The notes: a model not told the origin generated them from the letters alone. A DNA stretch of 42,024 nt from Acidimicrobiaceae bacterium (GCA_028819005.1 JAPPMP010000021.1:1-42024); one strand, 5' to 3'; numbered from the stretch's first letter, positions 15,557 to 25,167 are shown. A program made the numbers and translations.

Positions 15557-17578
15557 TCAACCGGACGAGTCTATTCGCTGCTGTCCCGATTCATTCGTTC
15601 TTTCTCCGACTGTCGGGCCGGCAGGACTGAAGCCGAGGACTTCGCCGAAGAAAGCCAGTTCCGCTTCCAAGGCGCGCACAATGTTGTCGGCCTGACGGAA
15701 ACCGTGCTGTTCGCCGGGAAACAACAAATACGCAACCTTGACCCCTTTCGATTTCACCGCTGAGACGATCATCTCCGACTGTGAAGGCGGCACGATCACA
15801 TCCTCGGCCCCTTGCAACACGATCAGCGGCACGTCGATCCCGTCCACATGGCTGATCGGCGAACGCTCGACATAGGCAGCCTTCTGTTCTGGATAAGGGC
15901 CGACAAGCGTGTCGAGGTAACGCGACTCGAACTTGTGGGTGTCGGTGGCCAGGGCCTCCAGATCAGCTATCCCGTAACGGCTGGCCCCCGCCGAGAACAC
16001 GTCATGGAACGCCAACGCCGCCAGAACGGTGAACCCACCCGCGCTTCCACCCCTGATCATCAGGCGTTTCGGATCGACGTCGCCCCGCTCGGCCAGATAT
16101 TGAGCGGCCGCGACACAGTCGGCCACGTCGGCGACGCCCCATAGCCCGTTGAGCGATTTTCGAAACGCCGTGCCGTAGCCCGTGGAGCCGCGATAGTCCA
16201 CATCGACCACCGCGATTCCCCGGGAGGTCCAATAGAGAATGCCCGGTTGAAGCTCGCGGCGAGCCTGTGCTGTGGGGCCGCCGTGGGCCAGCACCATCAG
16301 AGGCGGGCTTTCATCATCGGGCCCGACATGTTCAGGATTGGTCGGCGGATAGAACAAGCCGTGGGCCACTGTGCCGCCTCCGGCGTCTCCTTCGCCATGC
16401 TCATCGCCGGCTCCGAGACCCGTCGGGAACGTGATCCATTCGGGCTCAACCAGATAGCCCTGCTCGAACGGAAGAGCCCTCGAAGGTCGGAGCACCTCAC
16501 GGTGCACACCGCTCGCATCGACGCTGAGGCGGATCACCTCGGCCTCGTGGCCGTAACCAGAGCCGACCGCTGCCACCGCACCGGGGCCGACCGAAAGCGA
16601 CGTGATCGAGCTGTCGATCATCGACACGGTGCTGCCGTCGACGATCAGCTCATCACCCGTCGGCATGCCGGCAACGGCGAATAGCTGTTCGCCGCCAGAA
16701 CCTGTCGGCCGTGAAGCCCAGCGCTGCATCCCGAACACCCACGGGGGCGTGGCGATCTCGAACGGTCCCCCGACGGCCCGAGAAAGCACCCCGGCGCTCA
16801 GATCCACGTCGTAGAGGTTCCACCAGCCCTCGTGATCGGAACAGACCCGTAACCCGCCGGTCCCGAAGTCGGGTTCGCAGTAGCTCGCCTCATCGAACTG
16901 GCCCACGGTCAGTAGTTCCCCGCTGATCCGTCCATCGGCAAACGGGGCAACGTGCAACCGAGTCGAATCCCAGCTCATGTTGGGGTGATCCCAAGAGATC
17001 CAGGCCAACAGGTCGCCAGCGGGCGAAAGACGCGGCGACATCACGAAATCGGCGTCGGAAAACAAGACGTTGATCTCAGCGCTCCCGTCGGTCGCCACGG
17101 CGACGACTTCGTTGGTCGGCTCCGCATCCACGCGGTGCTGCTCTCGCACAAGCACGCACCAACGGCCGTCGGGCGTCACCCTGCCATCGGCAAATCGGTC
17201 GGCTCGCGGGCGTGCCGGTTCATCAGTCAAAAACCGGACCCTGCGGTGCCGGTTGATCAGACGCAGGCGCTGGTCGGCGAAGTCGACATAGAACAGTTCA
17301 CCGTTGTGTGGCCACCATGCTCCGCCGCCGTATTCGTGAACCAACGTGCGCACGTTGGCATCGACCGGCGTATTTTCGGTGACGGATCGCTCACGAATCG
17401 AGTAGCGCATCACCGCGGTTCGTCCGCCTTCTTCGGGCCGGTTCTCCGACCACCAGATCAGGTCAGGATCGACAGGATCCGCCCGAACCTCCGATATCCG
17501 AACAGCCCCTCCCACCAGGTCAGCAGCACTGATCGATGACGACCAAGCGCCATAGGGGGTGACAAAGCGGTCAGTCAT
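15557..17578 (-). CDS. S9 family prolyl oligopeptidase / acylaminoacyl peptidase
   Basis: A 673-residue serine peptidase. About residues 1-400 form a beta-propeller of WD-like strands, and the rest is an alpha/beta-hydrolase domain with the oxyanion HGGP (432-435), the nucleophile Ser512 in GGSAGG, Asp593 in AEDVIVPP and His625 in PGEQHGF. This is the triad order of the S9C group, which trims short peptides in the cytosol; no signal peptide is seen. The ATG at 17578 has GGAGAAGG a few bases upstream, so this start is secure. The start lies 14 bp from a 22-bp tandem repeat. Confidence 0.92.
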   Translation of the reverse strand: MTDRFVTPYGAWSSSISAADLVGGAVRISEVRADPVDPDLIWWSENRPEEGGRTAVMRYSIRERSVTENTPVDANVRTLVHEYGGGAWWPHNGELFYVDFADQRLRLINRHRRVRFLTDEPARPRADRFADGRVTPDGRWCVLVREQHRVDAEPTNEVVAVATDGSAEINVLFSDADFVMSPRLSPAGDLLAWISWDHPNMSWDSTRLHVAPFADGRISGELLTVGQFDEASYCEPDFGTGGLRVCSDHEGWWNLYDVDLSAGVLSRAVGGPFEIATPPWVFGMQRWASRPTGSGGEQLFAVAGMPTGDELIVDGSTVSMIDSSITSLSVGPGAVAAVGSGYGHEAEVIRLSVDASGVHREVLRPSRALPFEQGYLVEPEWITFPTGLGAGDEHGEGDAGGGTVAHGLFYPPTNPEHVGPDDESPPLMVLAHGGPTAQARRELQPGILYWTSRGIAVVDVDYRGSTGYGTAFRKSLNGLWGVADVADCVAAAQYLAERGDVDPKRLMIRGGSAGGFTVLAALAFHDVFSAGASRYGIADLEALATDTHKFESRYLDTLVGPYPEQKAAYVERSPISHVDGIDVPLIVLQGAEDVIVPPSQSEMIVSAVKSKGVKVAYLLFPGEQHGFRQADNIVRALEAELAFFGEVLGFSPAGPTVGERTNESGQQRIDSSG

Positions 17579-17591
17579 CTGGATCCTTCTC

Positions 17592-17635
17592 CCCTAAATG
17601 TTGGAGCTTACGGCCCTAAATGTTGGAGCTTACGG
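17592..17635. repeat. 22-bp tandem duplication
   Basis: ccctaaatgttggagcttacgg occurs twice without a gap, 17592-17613 and 17614-17635. It covers the 3' end of the orphan ORF at 17608-18120 and the 5' leader of the S9 peptidase. Confidence 0.95.
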
Positions 17636-18120
17636 CCTCGGGACTGAGAGGCCCCGCAAACCGGCGCACATATTTCCTGTGTGAACGACTTTATTGGGAC
17701 GTAGTCTGAGTCGCACCGCGATCTCAGCAAACTAGAGCGGGCATCTCGAGTAAGTTCACGACCCGTTAGTGTCTTCCACGGACTGTTTAAAAACTGTTCG
17801 GGTGAAGCACTCCAACCGCGGTCATCACGAAGAATCACACGTTGACCATTGCTCAATTCCGCAAACTCCTGCAAGTAGAAATGGAGTGTTCGCGACTCAA
17901 TCATTTTCTTCCGCTCCGCCAGTTGCCAGCGTTTCGACATGACAGCGTGGTACGAACTAGACTGAGGTGACCTCGCGAACGACGGCATCAAATCTGGCGG
18001 AGCTTGCGCATTGCGTCTCCCACCTGGATACGAAGGAACTCGAGGAGGAAGCGAGAGATCCTCAATCTCACAAATCGCTCCCAGCGCAACCACGCTCAGT
18101 ATAGAATTGTTTGTGTCCAT
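17608..18120 (-). CDS. hypothetical protein in AT-richer island
   Basis: A 170-residue ORF starting at ATG 18120. The N-terminal 70 residues show no clear structure. From about residue 73 there is a plausible small domain: HFYLQEFAELSNGQRVILRDDRGW, then SPWKTLTGRELTRDARSSLL, which resembles a short family of actinobacterial hypothetical proteins with an RVxLRDDRGW core followed by PWxxLT. Base use is clearly AT-richer than the neighbours, suggesting acquisition. The stop codon falls within the 22-bp tandem duplication, so the natural C-terminus may have been altered. It could be a decayed gene; start and reality are uncertain. Confidence 0.45.
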   Translation of the reverse strand: MDTNNSILSVVALGAICEIEDLSLPPRVPSYPGGRRNAQAPPDLMPSFARSPQSSSYHAVMSKRWQLAERKKMIESRTLHFYLQEFAELSNGQRVILRDDRGWSASPEQFLNSPWKTLTGRELTRDARSSLLRSRCDSDYVPIKSFTQEICAPVCGASQSRGRKLQHLGP

Positions 18121-18588
18121 CTATTCACAATACTCAACAGCCACTTGCTCCTTAATCTACAATTATGATGAAACGAAGAAACATCACCTCGAACGACAAT
18201 AGAGATGGAACGGATCAGATATCACCTTGTCAGCTGAATCGATCTCACCTGGGATGTCGACATCAACAACGACACGCCAAGAAGCTAGCGACGATCTTGA
18301 CACGCATGCGTGCCGGGCATTCACTCGTTTTCCGCGACACCCCCTGAAAATACGCGTTTTGGTTCAGATTTGTCCACGGTCTCCCAACCGCAGCCAAAAA
18401 AGCGCTATCAGTATTTTATGACGATTCATTACTTTTCTTAATGTTCATGATCTTTGCCGCTGCACCCATATGTATAGCAGGCAATTTGATATTTTCTACA
18501 TGTTCAGATGGACTCATGACTTGGCTCTTCGGTCGTTTCTCGGAAGCCTCGACCGTTTGCTAGCTCCGACAGTGCTGAAGGCACCGGA
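18121..18588. other. AT-richer intergenic island without convincing genes
   Basis: About 470 bp of visibly AT-rich sequence between the orphan ORF and the aminotransferase. Only short ORFs occur, none with ribosome sites or credible composition. No tRNA, inverted terminal repeats or transposase remnant was seen. It reads like decayed acquired DNA. Confidence 0.6.
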
Positions 18589-19788
18589 TCAGCCGTTGAG
18601 AAACTCGACGATGCGGCCCACGCCTTCGCCCAGGTCATCGTCGCCGAGCGCGAACGAGAGGCGCGCTCCCCCTCCCACGCCGAAAGCCTCGCCAGGCACG
18701 ATCGCCACCTTGATCTGCTCGAGCATCAGCTCGGCCAACTCGATCGTGGTCGTCGGAGTCACGCCGCCATAATCGCGCCCGAGCACTCCGTTCAAGTCTG
18801 GGTAGGCGTAGAAGGCACCCTCGGGTTCGGGACACAAGACGCCGTCAATACCACTCAGCAGTCCGTGCATGGCTTTGCGGCGACGATCGAAAGCTGTTCG
18901 CATCTCTTGCACGGCATCGAGCGGGCCTGCAACCGCGGCAAGTGCCGCTGCCTGAGAGACATTGGCGACGTTGCTGGTGCAGTGCGATTGCAGGTTTTGT
19001 GCCGCCTTGATCACATCGGGCCGCGCGATCATCCAGCCGACTCGCCATCCGGTCATGGCGTAGGTCTTGGCCACGCCGTTGAGCACAATGCACTTGTCGC
19101 GAAGCTCAGGCACGAGCACCGGCATCGAATGGTGTTCGTTGTCGCCGTAGACCAGGTGTTCGTAAATCTCGTCGGTGACGACCCAGAGATCGTGCTCTGC
19201 AGCCCAGCGTCCGATCGCCTCGATCTCTTCGCGGGGGTACACGGCCCCTGTCGGATTCGACGGCGACACGAACACGAGCGATTTGGTCCTTTCGGTTCGG
19301 GCGGCTTCGAGTTGGTCCAGCGAGGCCCTGAATCCGTTGACCGCTTCGGTCGGGATCGGAACCGTTGTGCCGCCGGCCAATGCGATCGGCTCGGGATAGG
19401 TGGTCCAGTACGGTGTCGGCAGCAGAACTTCGTCGCCGGGGTTCAACAAAGCCTCAAAGGCGTTGTAGACCGCGTGTTTGCCACCGTTGGTCACCAGCAC
19501 GTCGGCGGGCGAACACTGCAGGCCGCTGTCGCGCAGGGTCTTGGCAGCAATCGCCTCCTTCAGTTCAGGCAGACCACCCACTGGCGAGTACTTGTGCATT
19601 CTCGGGTCGCGGCAGGCTGCTATAGCCGCTTCGACAATGTGTTCGGGAGTGGCGAAGTCCGGTTCTCCCGCTCCGAAACCGATGACCGGCTCGCCGGCTT
19701 CGCGCAGCGCTCTGGCCTTGTTGGAAACGGCAAGGGTGGCCGAGGGAGCAATGGCGCCCACCCGAGTTGAGATGCGGTCGACAGACAT
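18589..19788 (-). CDS. class I/II PLP aminotransferase (aspartate aminotransferase type)
   Basis: A 399-residue fold-type I aminotransferase of the Ib subgroup. Visible motifs are GAGEPDF (about 39-45), [16 protein letters not shown], the [10 protein letters not shown] stretch binding the cofactor and substrate (about 175), TDEIYEHL, and the PLP lysine in [16 protein letters not shown] (about 234-249). Aspartate is the likeliest donor, with 2-oxoglutarate as acceptor, but close relatives act on other amino acids. TAGTCT (19796-19801) ends 7 nt before the ATG. It diverges from serC across 104 bp. Confidence 0.9.
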   Translation of the reverse strand: MSVDRISTRVGAIAPSATLAVSNKARALREAGEPVIGFGAGEPDFATPEHIVEAAIAACRDPRMHKYSPVGGLPELKEAIAAKTLRDSGLQCSPADVLVTNGGKHAVYNAFEALLNPGDEVLLPTPYWTTYPEPIALAGGTTVPIPTEAVNGFRASLDQLEAARTERTKSLVFVSPSNPTGAVYPREEIEAIGRWAAEHDLWVVTDEIYEHLVYGDNEHHSMPVLVPELRDKCIVLNGVAKTYAMTGWRVGWMIARPDVIKAAQNLQSHCTSNVANVSQAAALAAVAGPLDAVQEMRTAFDRRRKAMHGLLSGIDGVLCPEPEGAFYAYPDLNGVLGRDYGGVTPTTTIELAELMLEQIKVAIVPGEAFGVGGGARLSFALGDDDLGEGVGRIVEFLNG

Positions 19789-19795
19789 ACCGCGG

Positions 19796-19801
19796 AGACT
19801 A
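19796..19801 (-). promoter_or_regulatory. -10 element of the aminotransferase
   Basis: TAGTCT on the minus strand with a 7-nt space to the ATG at 19788. Confidence 0.45.
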
Positions 19802-19892
19802 GCGAGGCGGCTTCTCGCGCGGGCGGAAATTCTGTTTGAAGTTCCGCGGCAATCCGCGCCGAAAGCTTGCTTTTCCTGCCAAAATCACTGAT

Positions 19893-21014
19893 GTGACAAC
19901 TCCAGACATCATCATCCCTGCCGACCTGCTCCCAGTCGACGGTCGGTTCGGGAGCGGGCCGACCAAAGTCCGGCCCGAAGCTCTCAACGCTCTCAACGCT
20001 CGAGCGACCGACTACATGGGCACCTCGCATCGCCGGATGCCGGTCCGGTTGGCGGTGGCCGAACTCAGAAACGGTATTGCGGAACTTCTTCGTGCCCCCG
20101 ACGGTTACGAAGTCGTGTTGGGCAACGGCGGCTCCACGGGATTCTGGGATTGCGCCGCGTTCAGCCTGATCGAACAGCGCAGTCATCATCTCTGCTTCGG
20201 CGAGTTCAGCGGCAAGTTCGCTCGAGGCGTCGACGGCGCTCCGCACCTGAGCGCCCCGTCGGTGGTGACGTCGGATTTCGGCACTCATCCCCCGCTGGTC
20301 GACGTCGAAGGCGTCGACGCCTACTGCTATCCGCACAACGAAACGTCGACGGGTGTGATGCTGGACCCACGCCGGATAGACGACGAGGGCGCGCTGATGC
20401 TGGTCGACGCAACCTCTGCGGCGGGCGGATTGATGTTCGACGGCAGCGCGACCGACGCCTACTACTTCGCGCCGCAAAAGGCACTGGCCGGCGACGGCGG
20501 GCTGTGGATCGCCATGATGTCACCGGCCGCTGTCGAACGCGTCGAACGCCTTGCCGCGAGCGACCGATGGATCCCCCCGACGCTCGACCTCAAGCTGGCC
20601 ATCGACAACTCCCGCAAGGATCAGACCTACAACACGCCGTCTCTGGCAACCGTGTTCCTGACCGCGCACACCGTGAACTGGTTCAACGAGAACGGCGGGT
20701 TGGCCTGGTCCGCGGGCCGTTGTGCACAATCGGCGGAGATCATGTACTCGTGGGCTGAGAGCCGCGATTTCGCCGCCCCGTTCGTCCAAGACGCAAAGCA
20801 GCGCAGCAAGGTTGTCGCGACCATCGACTTCGATGACACCGTGAGCGCGGACGTGATCTACGACGTGCTGCTGGCGAACGGCGTCGTCGACACTTTCGGG
20901 TATCGCAGCCTGGGCCGCAACCAGCTCCGAATCGGCTTGTTCCCCGCCATCGACCCCAGCGACGTCGAAGCCCTCACCGCCTGCCTCGACCACGTAGTTT
21001 CAGCGCTGTCATAG
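19893..21014 (+). CDS. serC: phosphoserine aminotransferase (mycobacterial type)
   Basis: A 373-residue PLP enzyme that converts 3-phosphohydroxypyruvate and glutamate to phosphoserine, second step of serine synthesis. It follows the mycobacterial SerC layout: DGRFGSGPTKVR at the start, GTSHRRMPV, VVLGNGGSTGFWD, HNETSTGV, VDATSAAGG, and the PLP lysine in YYFAPQKALAGDGG. The GTG at 19893 was preferred because homology begins directly after it; an in-frame extension to 19836 crosses the divergent promoter. CAAAAT ends 7 nt upstream. Together with serA it supplies serine; no serB is in the window. Confidence 0.95.
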   Translation: MTTPDIIIPADLLPVDGRFGSGPTKVRPEALNALNARATDYMGTSHRRMPVRLAVAELRNGIAELLRAPDGYEVVLGNGGSTGFWDCAAFSLIEQRSHHLCFGEFSGKFARGVDGAPHLSAPSVVTSDFGTHPPLVDVEGVDAYCYPHNETSTGVMLDPRRIDDEGALMLVDATSAAGGLMFDGSATDAYYFAPQKALAGDGGLWIAMMSPAAVERVERLAASDRWIPPTLDLKLAIDNSRKDQTYNTPSLATVFLTAHTVNWFNENGGLAWSAGRCAQSAEIMYSWAESRDFAAPFVQDAKQRSKVVATIDFDDTVSADVIYDVLLANGVVDTFGYRSLGRNQLRIGLFPAIDPSDVEALTACLDHVVSALS

Positions 21015-21023
21015 AACTTCGAA

Positions 21024-21524
21024 TCAAGGGCGGCGATTCTCTGCACCTCGAATGACCGGGGCGGACATCGTGATCTCGGCTGCATCGGCATCGTTGAGGG
21101 GTGACTCGGTGAATCCAACCGAGTGGTACAACGCAATCGCAGCTGAACTCTGCGGAAGCACGTCCAGGGTGAGCGAAGTCAGACCTTGCCGACTAGACCA
21201 GCCGAACGCCGCATCAAGCAAGCGTCGAGCCGAGCCACGACGGCGAGCGACAGGATCGACCCACATGCCCCAAATCATCGCCTGGCCCCGTTCCGGAGTG
21301 CATCCGACACCCAGCATGGCCAGTAGTTCATGATCAATCTCCTCCACGAATACTGTGCCAGGTCTCCCATCGAACGATGTCAACCGGCCCTTCCATGTCG
21401 TCTCGTCGAAGGCGGACTCGCGCTCATGGGTCGAACAGAACGCCTGCGGATCAACAGAGAGGGCGCGCAGCCGGATCGATTTGTAGTCCGAAACCTCGTC
21501 GCGAAGGAGCGCCCTTACGGCCAT
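21024..21524 (-). CDS. GNAT family N-acetyltransferase
   Basis: A 166-residue acetyl-CoA-dependent acetyltransferase. The core motif A is WGMWVDPVARRRGSARRLLDAA (about 85-105), where RRRGSA holds the pyrophosphate loop; motif B is near AIALYHSVGF (about 128-137). The acceptor cannot be inferred. Its stop lies 10 bp from the convergent serC stop. TAGAGT (21531-21536) ends 6 nt before the ATG, and the aldo/keto reductase stops 10 bp upstream of that ATG, so this promoter is inside the run of minus-strand genes. Confidence 0.85.
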   Translation of the reverse strand: MAVRALLRDEVSDYKSIRLRALSVDPQAFCSTHERESAFDETTWKGRLTSFDGRPGTVFVEEIDHELLAMLGVGCTPERGQAMIWGMWVDPVARRRGSARRLLDAAFGWSSRQGLTSLTLDVLPQSSAAIALYHSVGFTESPLNDADAAEITMSAPVIRGAENRRP

Positions 21525-21530
21525 CGCCGC

Positions 21531-21536
21531 ACTCTA
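21531..21536 (-). promoter_or_regulatory. -10 element of the GNAT gene
   Basis: TAGAGT on the minus strand, 6 nt before the ATG at 21524. It overlaps the stop region of the upstream gene. Confidence 0.4.
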
Positions 21537-22514
21537 GGTCGCTGATCCGCCGGTGATGTAGCTGATATCTGCGGCGCTCAACTGTGCGTCCGCAGCAGTG
21601 ACGTTCTCGCGAACTTCGTTCGGAGTGACGCTGCCGGCTATGGCCATAGGTCGAAAATCAGCGGCAAAAACCCAGGCCAGAGCTGTTTGGCTCAAGCTCA
21701 GACCCATGCGCCGACCCAGCTGTGCGGCCCGCTCGCGGCGCTGCCAGTTCTCTTCGTTCAGATAGCAGCGCGCGGTGTCGGCCAATTGCGGGGAGGGCGG
21801 GTTCTCCAGACACTCGCGACTGATTCGTTCGCTCAGGAAGCCGCCGGCGAGCGCCGACCAGGCAAGGACCCTCACGCCACCATCAACGTGCCAGGAGCGA
21901 TCAGCCGCGTGGGCGTCTCCGGTGAGCGTGACCACGTCGTCCCAGGGTTCGTCGAGCTGATCCGCAACGCTGTAGTGGGCGCTGTTGACGACCGGTGGGC
22001 GCCGGTCATTGTCGGCCGCGTAGTCGATCGCGGCTCTGATCCGTGCCACCGACCAGTTCGACACCCCCCAGGCGCGGATCGAGCCCTGGGCGATCTCTGA
22101 ATCGACGGCTTCGACGAGCGACCCGACGTCAACCGTAGGGTCGTCACGATGGAACAACCAGAGGTCGAGGTGGTCCACGCCCATCCGCTCGCGGGTCAAG
22201 TCGATGTCCTCTGCTACCGCGGTCGGGTTCACTCTCGGAGCTGTCGACTCGGGAACCTTGGGATGAGCGCCCTTGGCGATCACCACCACCTCGTCGCGCG
22301 CGCCGCGTTCCCGAATCCACCGGCCGAGCATCGCATCCATGCTGTAGCCGTCGAAGGCGTAGACCGTCGCCGTGTCGAAAGCGTTCACGCCCGCTTCGAC
22401 AGCCGCGTCGAGCACGGGAAACGCCTCCGTGTCATCAGCACCCATCAAACCGGTCGAACCGTGCACCAACCGGCTGACAGGTTTGTTCAATCCATCGAGC
22501 TCAACCTGTTGCAT
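21534..22514 (-). CDS. aldo/keto reductase
   Basis: A 326-residue NAD(P)H-dependent reductase with the (beta/alpha)8 AKR fold. The catalytic tetrad can be traced: Asp and Tyr in FDTATVYAFDG (about 45-55), Lys in VVIAKGAHP, and His in DLWLFHRDDPTVDV. The WGVSNWSVARI strand and the C-terminal cofactor loop (AIAGSVTPNEVRENV) are typical. The start MQQVELDGL at 22514 is chosen by homology; the frame is open to 22559. TAGGGT lies 10 nt upstream. The substrate is unknown. It follows the PhyH gene by 69 bp. Confidence 0.9.
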   Translation of the reverse strand: MQQVELDGLNKPVSRLVHGSTGLMGADDTEAFPVLDAAVEAGVNAFDTATVYAFDGYSMDAMLGRWIRERGARDEVVVIAKGAHPKVPESTAPRVNPTAVAEDIDLTRERMGVDHLDLWLFHRDDPTVDVGSLVEAVDSEIAQGSIRAWGVSNWSVARIRAAIDYAADNDRRPPVVNSAHYSVADQLDEPWDDVVTLTGDAHAADRSWHVDGGVRVLAWSALAGGFLSERISRECLENPPSPQLADTARCYLNEENWQRRERAAQLGRRMGLSLSQTALAWVFAADFRPMAIAGSVTPNEVRENVTAADAQLSAADISYITGGSAT

Positions 22515-22583
22515 ACGGACGCGGACCCTATCAGCAGCAAAACCCGAATCTGGAACCACGCAGCCTGTGTTCAGCGCACTTAT

Positions 22584-23420
22584 TCAGATGCCTGGAGTGC
22601 GGTAGCCGTCGCGGTGCCACAGGATCGGAAAATGGTTCTCGTCCATCTGATCATCACAAAGCCTTGCGTAGCGGGTGTAGACAGGACCGTTGCCCGAGCC
22701 GAACCCGGCGCGGCAGAAGCGGGCTTCGCTGCTCGCGCAGTGCAGCACCAGCGCCCGACGGTGCGAGCCGGATCGGTTCGGTCCCGAACCGTGCCAGGCC
22801 CATCCGTGGTGGAAAGCAGCACTGCCGGCGCTCATCTCAAGCGCAGCGACGTCGAGTTCGGCACCTGCACCAGCGGCCGCTGCCGCGACAGTCGCCCGGT
22901 AGTCGTCGGGAGCGTGGAACTCGCCCTGCGGACCGGCGCTTGTCGGCCACCGGTGCGATCCGCGGGCCAGTTCCAACGTGCCGCCCGAGGCGCTGGTGTC
23001 GTCGAGGGCTATCCAGCACGAACACATCTCACTCGGCGTATACCAGGCCAGATAGGCGTTGTCGCGGTGAAAACCCAGCGACTTGGCCCCTGGCGGCTTC
23101 CAAATCACGTTGTCCTGAACGATGCGCGCTCCGGGCCAGCGGGCGAGCCGGGCCACGGCCGCGCCGAGGCGCTCGTCAAGCACCGTGGCCGCTATGAGCC
23201 GGTCGGCTTTCCAAGCGTTGCATATCTGACGGGTCAGGGAAGGATCACTTTCGCCTAGTTGCCAATTGACCTCGTCGGGTGCGGTGCCGGTCTCGAACTC
23301 ACCCGCAAAAAGCCGCTCGAATCGCTCGTGGAGTCGCTCAATCAACTTTGAGTCGAGCACCAGCCCAATCTCCACAAACCCGTCGGCGTCGAACGTCCTC
23401 AGGTCATCGGCAGTGAGCAT
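22584..23420 (-). CDS. PhyH-type Fe(II)/2-oxoglutarate dioxygenase
   Basis: A 278-residue member of the phytanoyl-CoA dioxygenase family. The iron triad is His118 and Asp120 in GFHRDNAY with His210 in WAWHGSG; Arg221 or Arg222 (HRRALVLH) should bind 2-oxoglutarate. These enzymes hydroxylate lipids or small secondary metabolites; the substrate is not indicated here. Length is normal and no key residue is missing. TAACGT (23427-23432) ends 6 nt before the ATG. It is followed on the same strand by the aldo/keto reductase and GNAT genes. Confidence 0.88.
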   Translation of the reverse strand: MLTADDLRTFDADGFVEIGLVLDSKLIERLHERFERLFAGEFETGTAPDEVNWQLGESDPSLTRQICNAWKADRLIAATVLDERLGAAVARLARWPGARIVQDNVIWKPPGAKSLGFHRDNAYLAWYTPSEMCSCWIALDDTSASGGTLELARGSHRWPTSAGPQGEFHAPDDYRATVAAAAAGAGAELDVAALEMSAGSAAFHHGWAWHGSGPNRSGSHRRALVLHCASSEARFCRAGFGSGNGPVYTRYARLCDDQMDENHFPILWHRDGYRTPGI

Positions 23421-23426
23421 TTTCCA

Positions 23427-23432
23427 ACGTTA
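23427..23432 (-). promoter_or_regulatory. -10 element of the PhyH gene
   Basis: TAACGT on the minus strand, 6 nt before the ATG at 23420. Confidence 0.4.
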
Positions 23433-23490
23433 AACGAAGGCGCATTGGGCATCCAGCTCCCAAGTCGGCTCAGGCGCCCGCCAAAACAGC

Positions 23491-24990
23491 TCAGGGAGTG
23501 ATCCCGACCCGTGCTTTGGGCTGAGGCGAGTCCATACGACGGCGTGCGCTCAACTCAAGCCCTGTGAGGATCGCGTTGCGCAGGTCGCGGGGGTCGATCA
23601 GCTCGTCAAACCCGAGGCCCGACGCGGAGCGATAGCTTGACTCCAACTCGGCCTGACGGAGCTCTTCACGGGTGTGCTCATCGGCGCCCACCGCGTCACT
23701 GGCACCCGACGAGCCCATGGCGCCCATGGTGGCCCCCGGAAAGGCATACGACACTGTTTGATTGTCGAAGGCGTTCATTGCCATCACGCACGAGCCGAAC
23801 CCGTACGCCTTGCGCAAGGTGACCTGAATCTTGACTGTCGTGGCGCGAGTCTGAGCAGTGAACATGCGAGCGCCCGCTCTGAGAATCCCGGCGCGTTCAG
23901 AGGCGGTGCCCGCCAGCACTCCTGGATTGTCGGTCAGGAAAACCAACGGTAGATGGAAGCTGTCGCAAACCTCGATGAAATGAGCTGCTTTGTCGGCCGC
24001 GTCTACGTCGATGGAACCGGCGATGACTGAGGGCTGGTTGGCAACCACACCCACCGCTTCGCCCCCGATCCGAGCAAGGGCACACACTATCGACGGGCCG
24101 AAATCGGGTTGGATCTGGAAGAATCCGCCGCCGTCGACCACACGGCTCACCGCCAGCCGCATGTCGTAACCCGCAGAGCCGTCGCGGGGCACTATCTCAA
24201 GCATGTCTTCTAGACGCCTTGGACCGAGATCGCCGGTATCGCACCAGGGAGGCTGCTCCCACGCCGATGAACCGAAAAACCCCAGGTAACTGCGCACATC
24301 AGCAAGCAGCGAAGCATCGTCGGCAGCGAGATTGTGCACGACGCCGCCGGCGATGGCCACAGCCGGGCCGCCCAGTTCTCCTTTACTGACGTCTTCACCC
24401 AGCGACGCCTTCACCACCGGAGGTCCGGCGGTGAAGATAGCGGCGTCCGCGGTCATCACCGACCAGTCGCACAACGGCGCGGTGATCGCTCCGTGGCCGG
24501 CCGATGAACCCATCACCGCGCACACCATGGGTACGTACCCGGACAGCCGGCCCTGAGCTTGAAGATCGCCCGGGCCACCCGCGGAAGGGTCCCCCGGTTT
24601 GGGCGGCCGATGGCCCGCGCCCTCCAGCAGCATCACCAGCGGCACGCGTTCCCGACTGGCGATATCGGCGATGCGCCAGCGTTTGCGGGAAGCGGCCGCA
24701 CCGATCGAACCGCCCATAGTCGTGAAGTCCTCAGCGCCGACCGCAACGGGGCGACCGTCGATTCTCCCCACGCCAGCGACTAGGGCATCCGCGGGAGCGG
24801 AGCCGCCGGCCAAGGTGCCGATCTCAGAAAACGAACCGTCGTCGAGCAACGCGGCGATGCGGCTGCGGGCATCGAGGCGTCCCGACGCAGCACGGGCCGC
24901 GAGCTTGTCGGCGCCGCCCATGGCGAACGCTGTGGCCCGCCGTGCTTGTAGATCGTCGAGGGTTTCACCCCAGTCGTGGCTGTCGCCCAT
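23491..24990 (-). CDS. acyl-CoA carboxylase carboxyltransferase (beta) subunit
   Basis: A 499-residue crotonase-fold carboxyltransferase that moves CO2 from biotin to an acyl-CoA, such as propionyl- or methylcrotonyl-CoA. The N half includes VAVGAEDFTTMGGSIG (acyl-CoA site, about 82-97) and GRLSGYVPMVCAVMGSSAG; the C half has FLTDNPGVLAGTASE and KAYGFGSCVMAMNA, followed by FPGATMGAMGSSGA. It is somewhat shorter than the usual 510-540 residues. No biotin carboxylase subunit is adjacent. The ATG at 24990 has TAGGGT (24999-25004) ending 8 nt upstream; the frame is open to 25116 but that extension lies in a duplicated sequence. The neighbouring CaiB-like gene suggests a CoA-ester pathway. Confidence 0.85.
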   Translation of the reverse strand: MGDSHDWGETLDDLQARRATAFAMGGADKLAARAASGRLDARSRIAALLDDGSFSEIGTLAGGSAPADALVAGVGRIDGRPVAVGAEDFTTMGGSIGAAASRKRWRIADIASRERVPLVMLLEGAGHRPPKPGDPSAGGPGDLQAQGRLSGYVPMVCAVMGSSAGHGAITAPLCDWSVMTADAAIFTAGPPVVKASLGEDVSKGELGGPAVAIAGGVVHNLAADDASLLADVRSYLGFFGSSAWEQPPWCDTGDLGPRRLEDMLEIVPRDGSAGYDMRLAVSRVVDGGGFFQIQPDFGPSIVCALARIGGEAVGVVANQPSVIAGSIDVDAADKAAHFIEVCDSFHLPLVFLTDNPGVLAGTASERAGILRAGARMFTAQTRATTVKIQVTLRKAYGFGSCVMAMNAFDNQTVSYAFPGATMGAMGSSGASDAVGADEHTREELRQAELESSYRSASGLGFDELIDPRDLRNAILTGLELSARRRMDSPQPKARVGITP

Positions 24991-24998
24991 CCAAAGTG

Positions 24999-25004
24999 AC
25001 CCTA
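24999..25004 (-). promoter_or_regulatory. -10 element of the carboxylase gene
   Basis: TAGGGT on the minus strand, 8 nt before the ATG at 24990. Confidence 0.45.
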
Positions 25005-25052
25005 GCAACTCCGTTATCTCACGAAGAACCCACAGCTGACGCCGTGGCCGGG

Positions 25053-25167
25053 CATGCTGCGAACTCCTCTCTGAGCAGAGCATCGTGGCTGCCAGGGTCA
25101 GCATCCGGGATGCCATGGCCGCGAGTCATGCTGCGAACTCCTCTCTGAGCAGAGCATTGTGGCTGCC
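25053..25167. repeat. 41-bp duplication of the CaiB-like 3' end
   Basis: 25053-25093 and 25127-25167 match at 40 of 41 bases (one C/T change), offset 74 bp. The right copy is the end of the CaiB-like coding region and includes its stop; the left copy is non-coding. Weaker similarity continues past both copies. Confidence 0.93.

Noticed and set aside
17592..17635. Two adjacent repeats read as a possible mini-CRISPR or IS end
   Set aside because: There is no spacer, no inverted partner and no transposase nearby; it is a simple tandem duplication.
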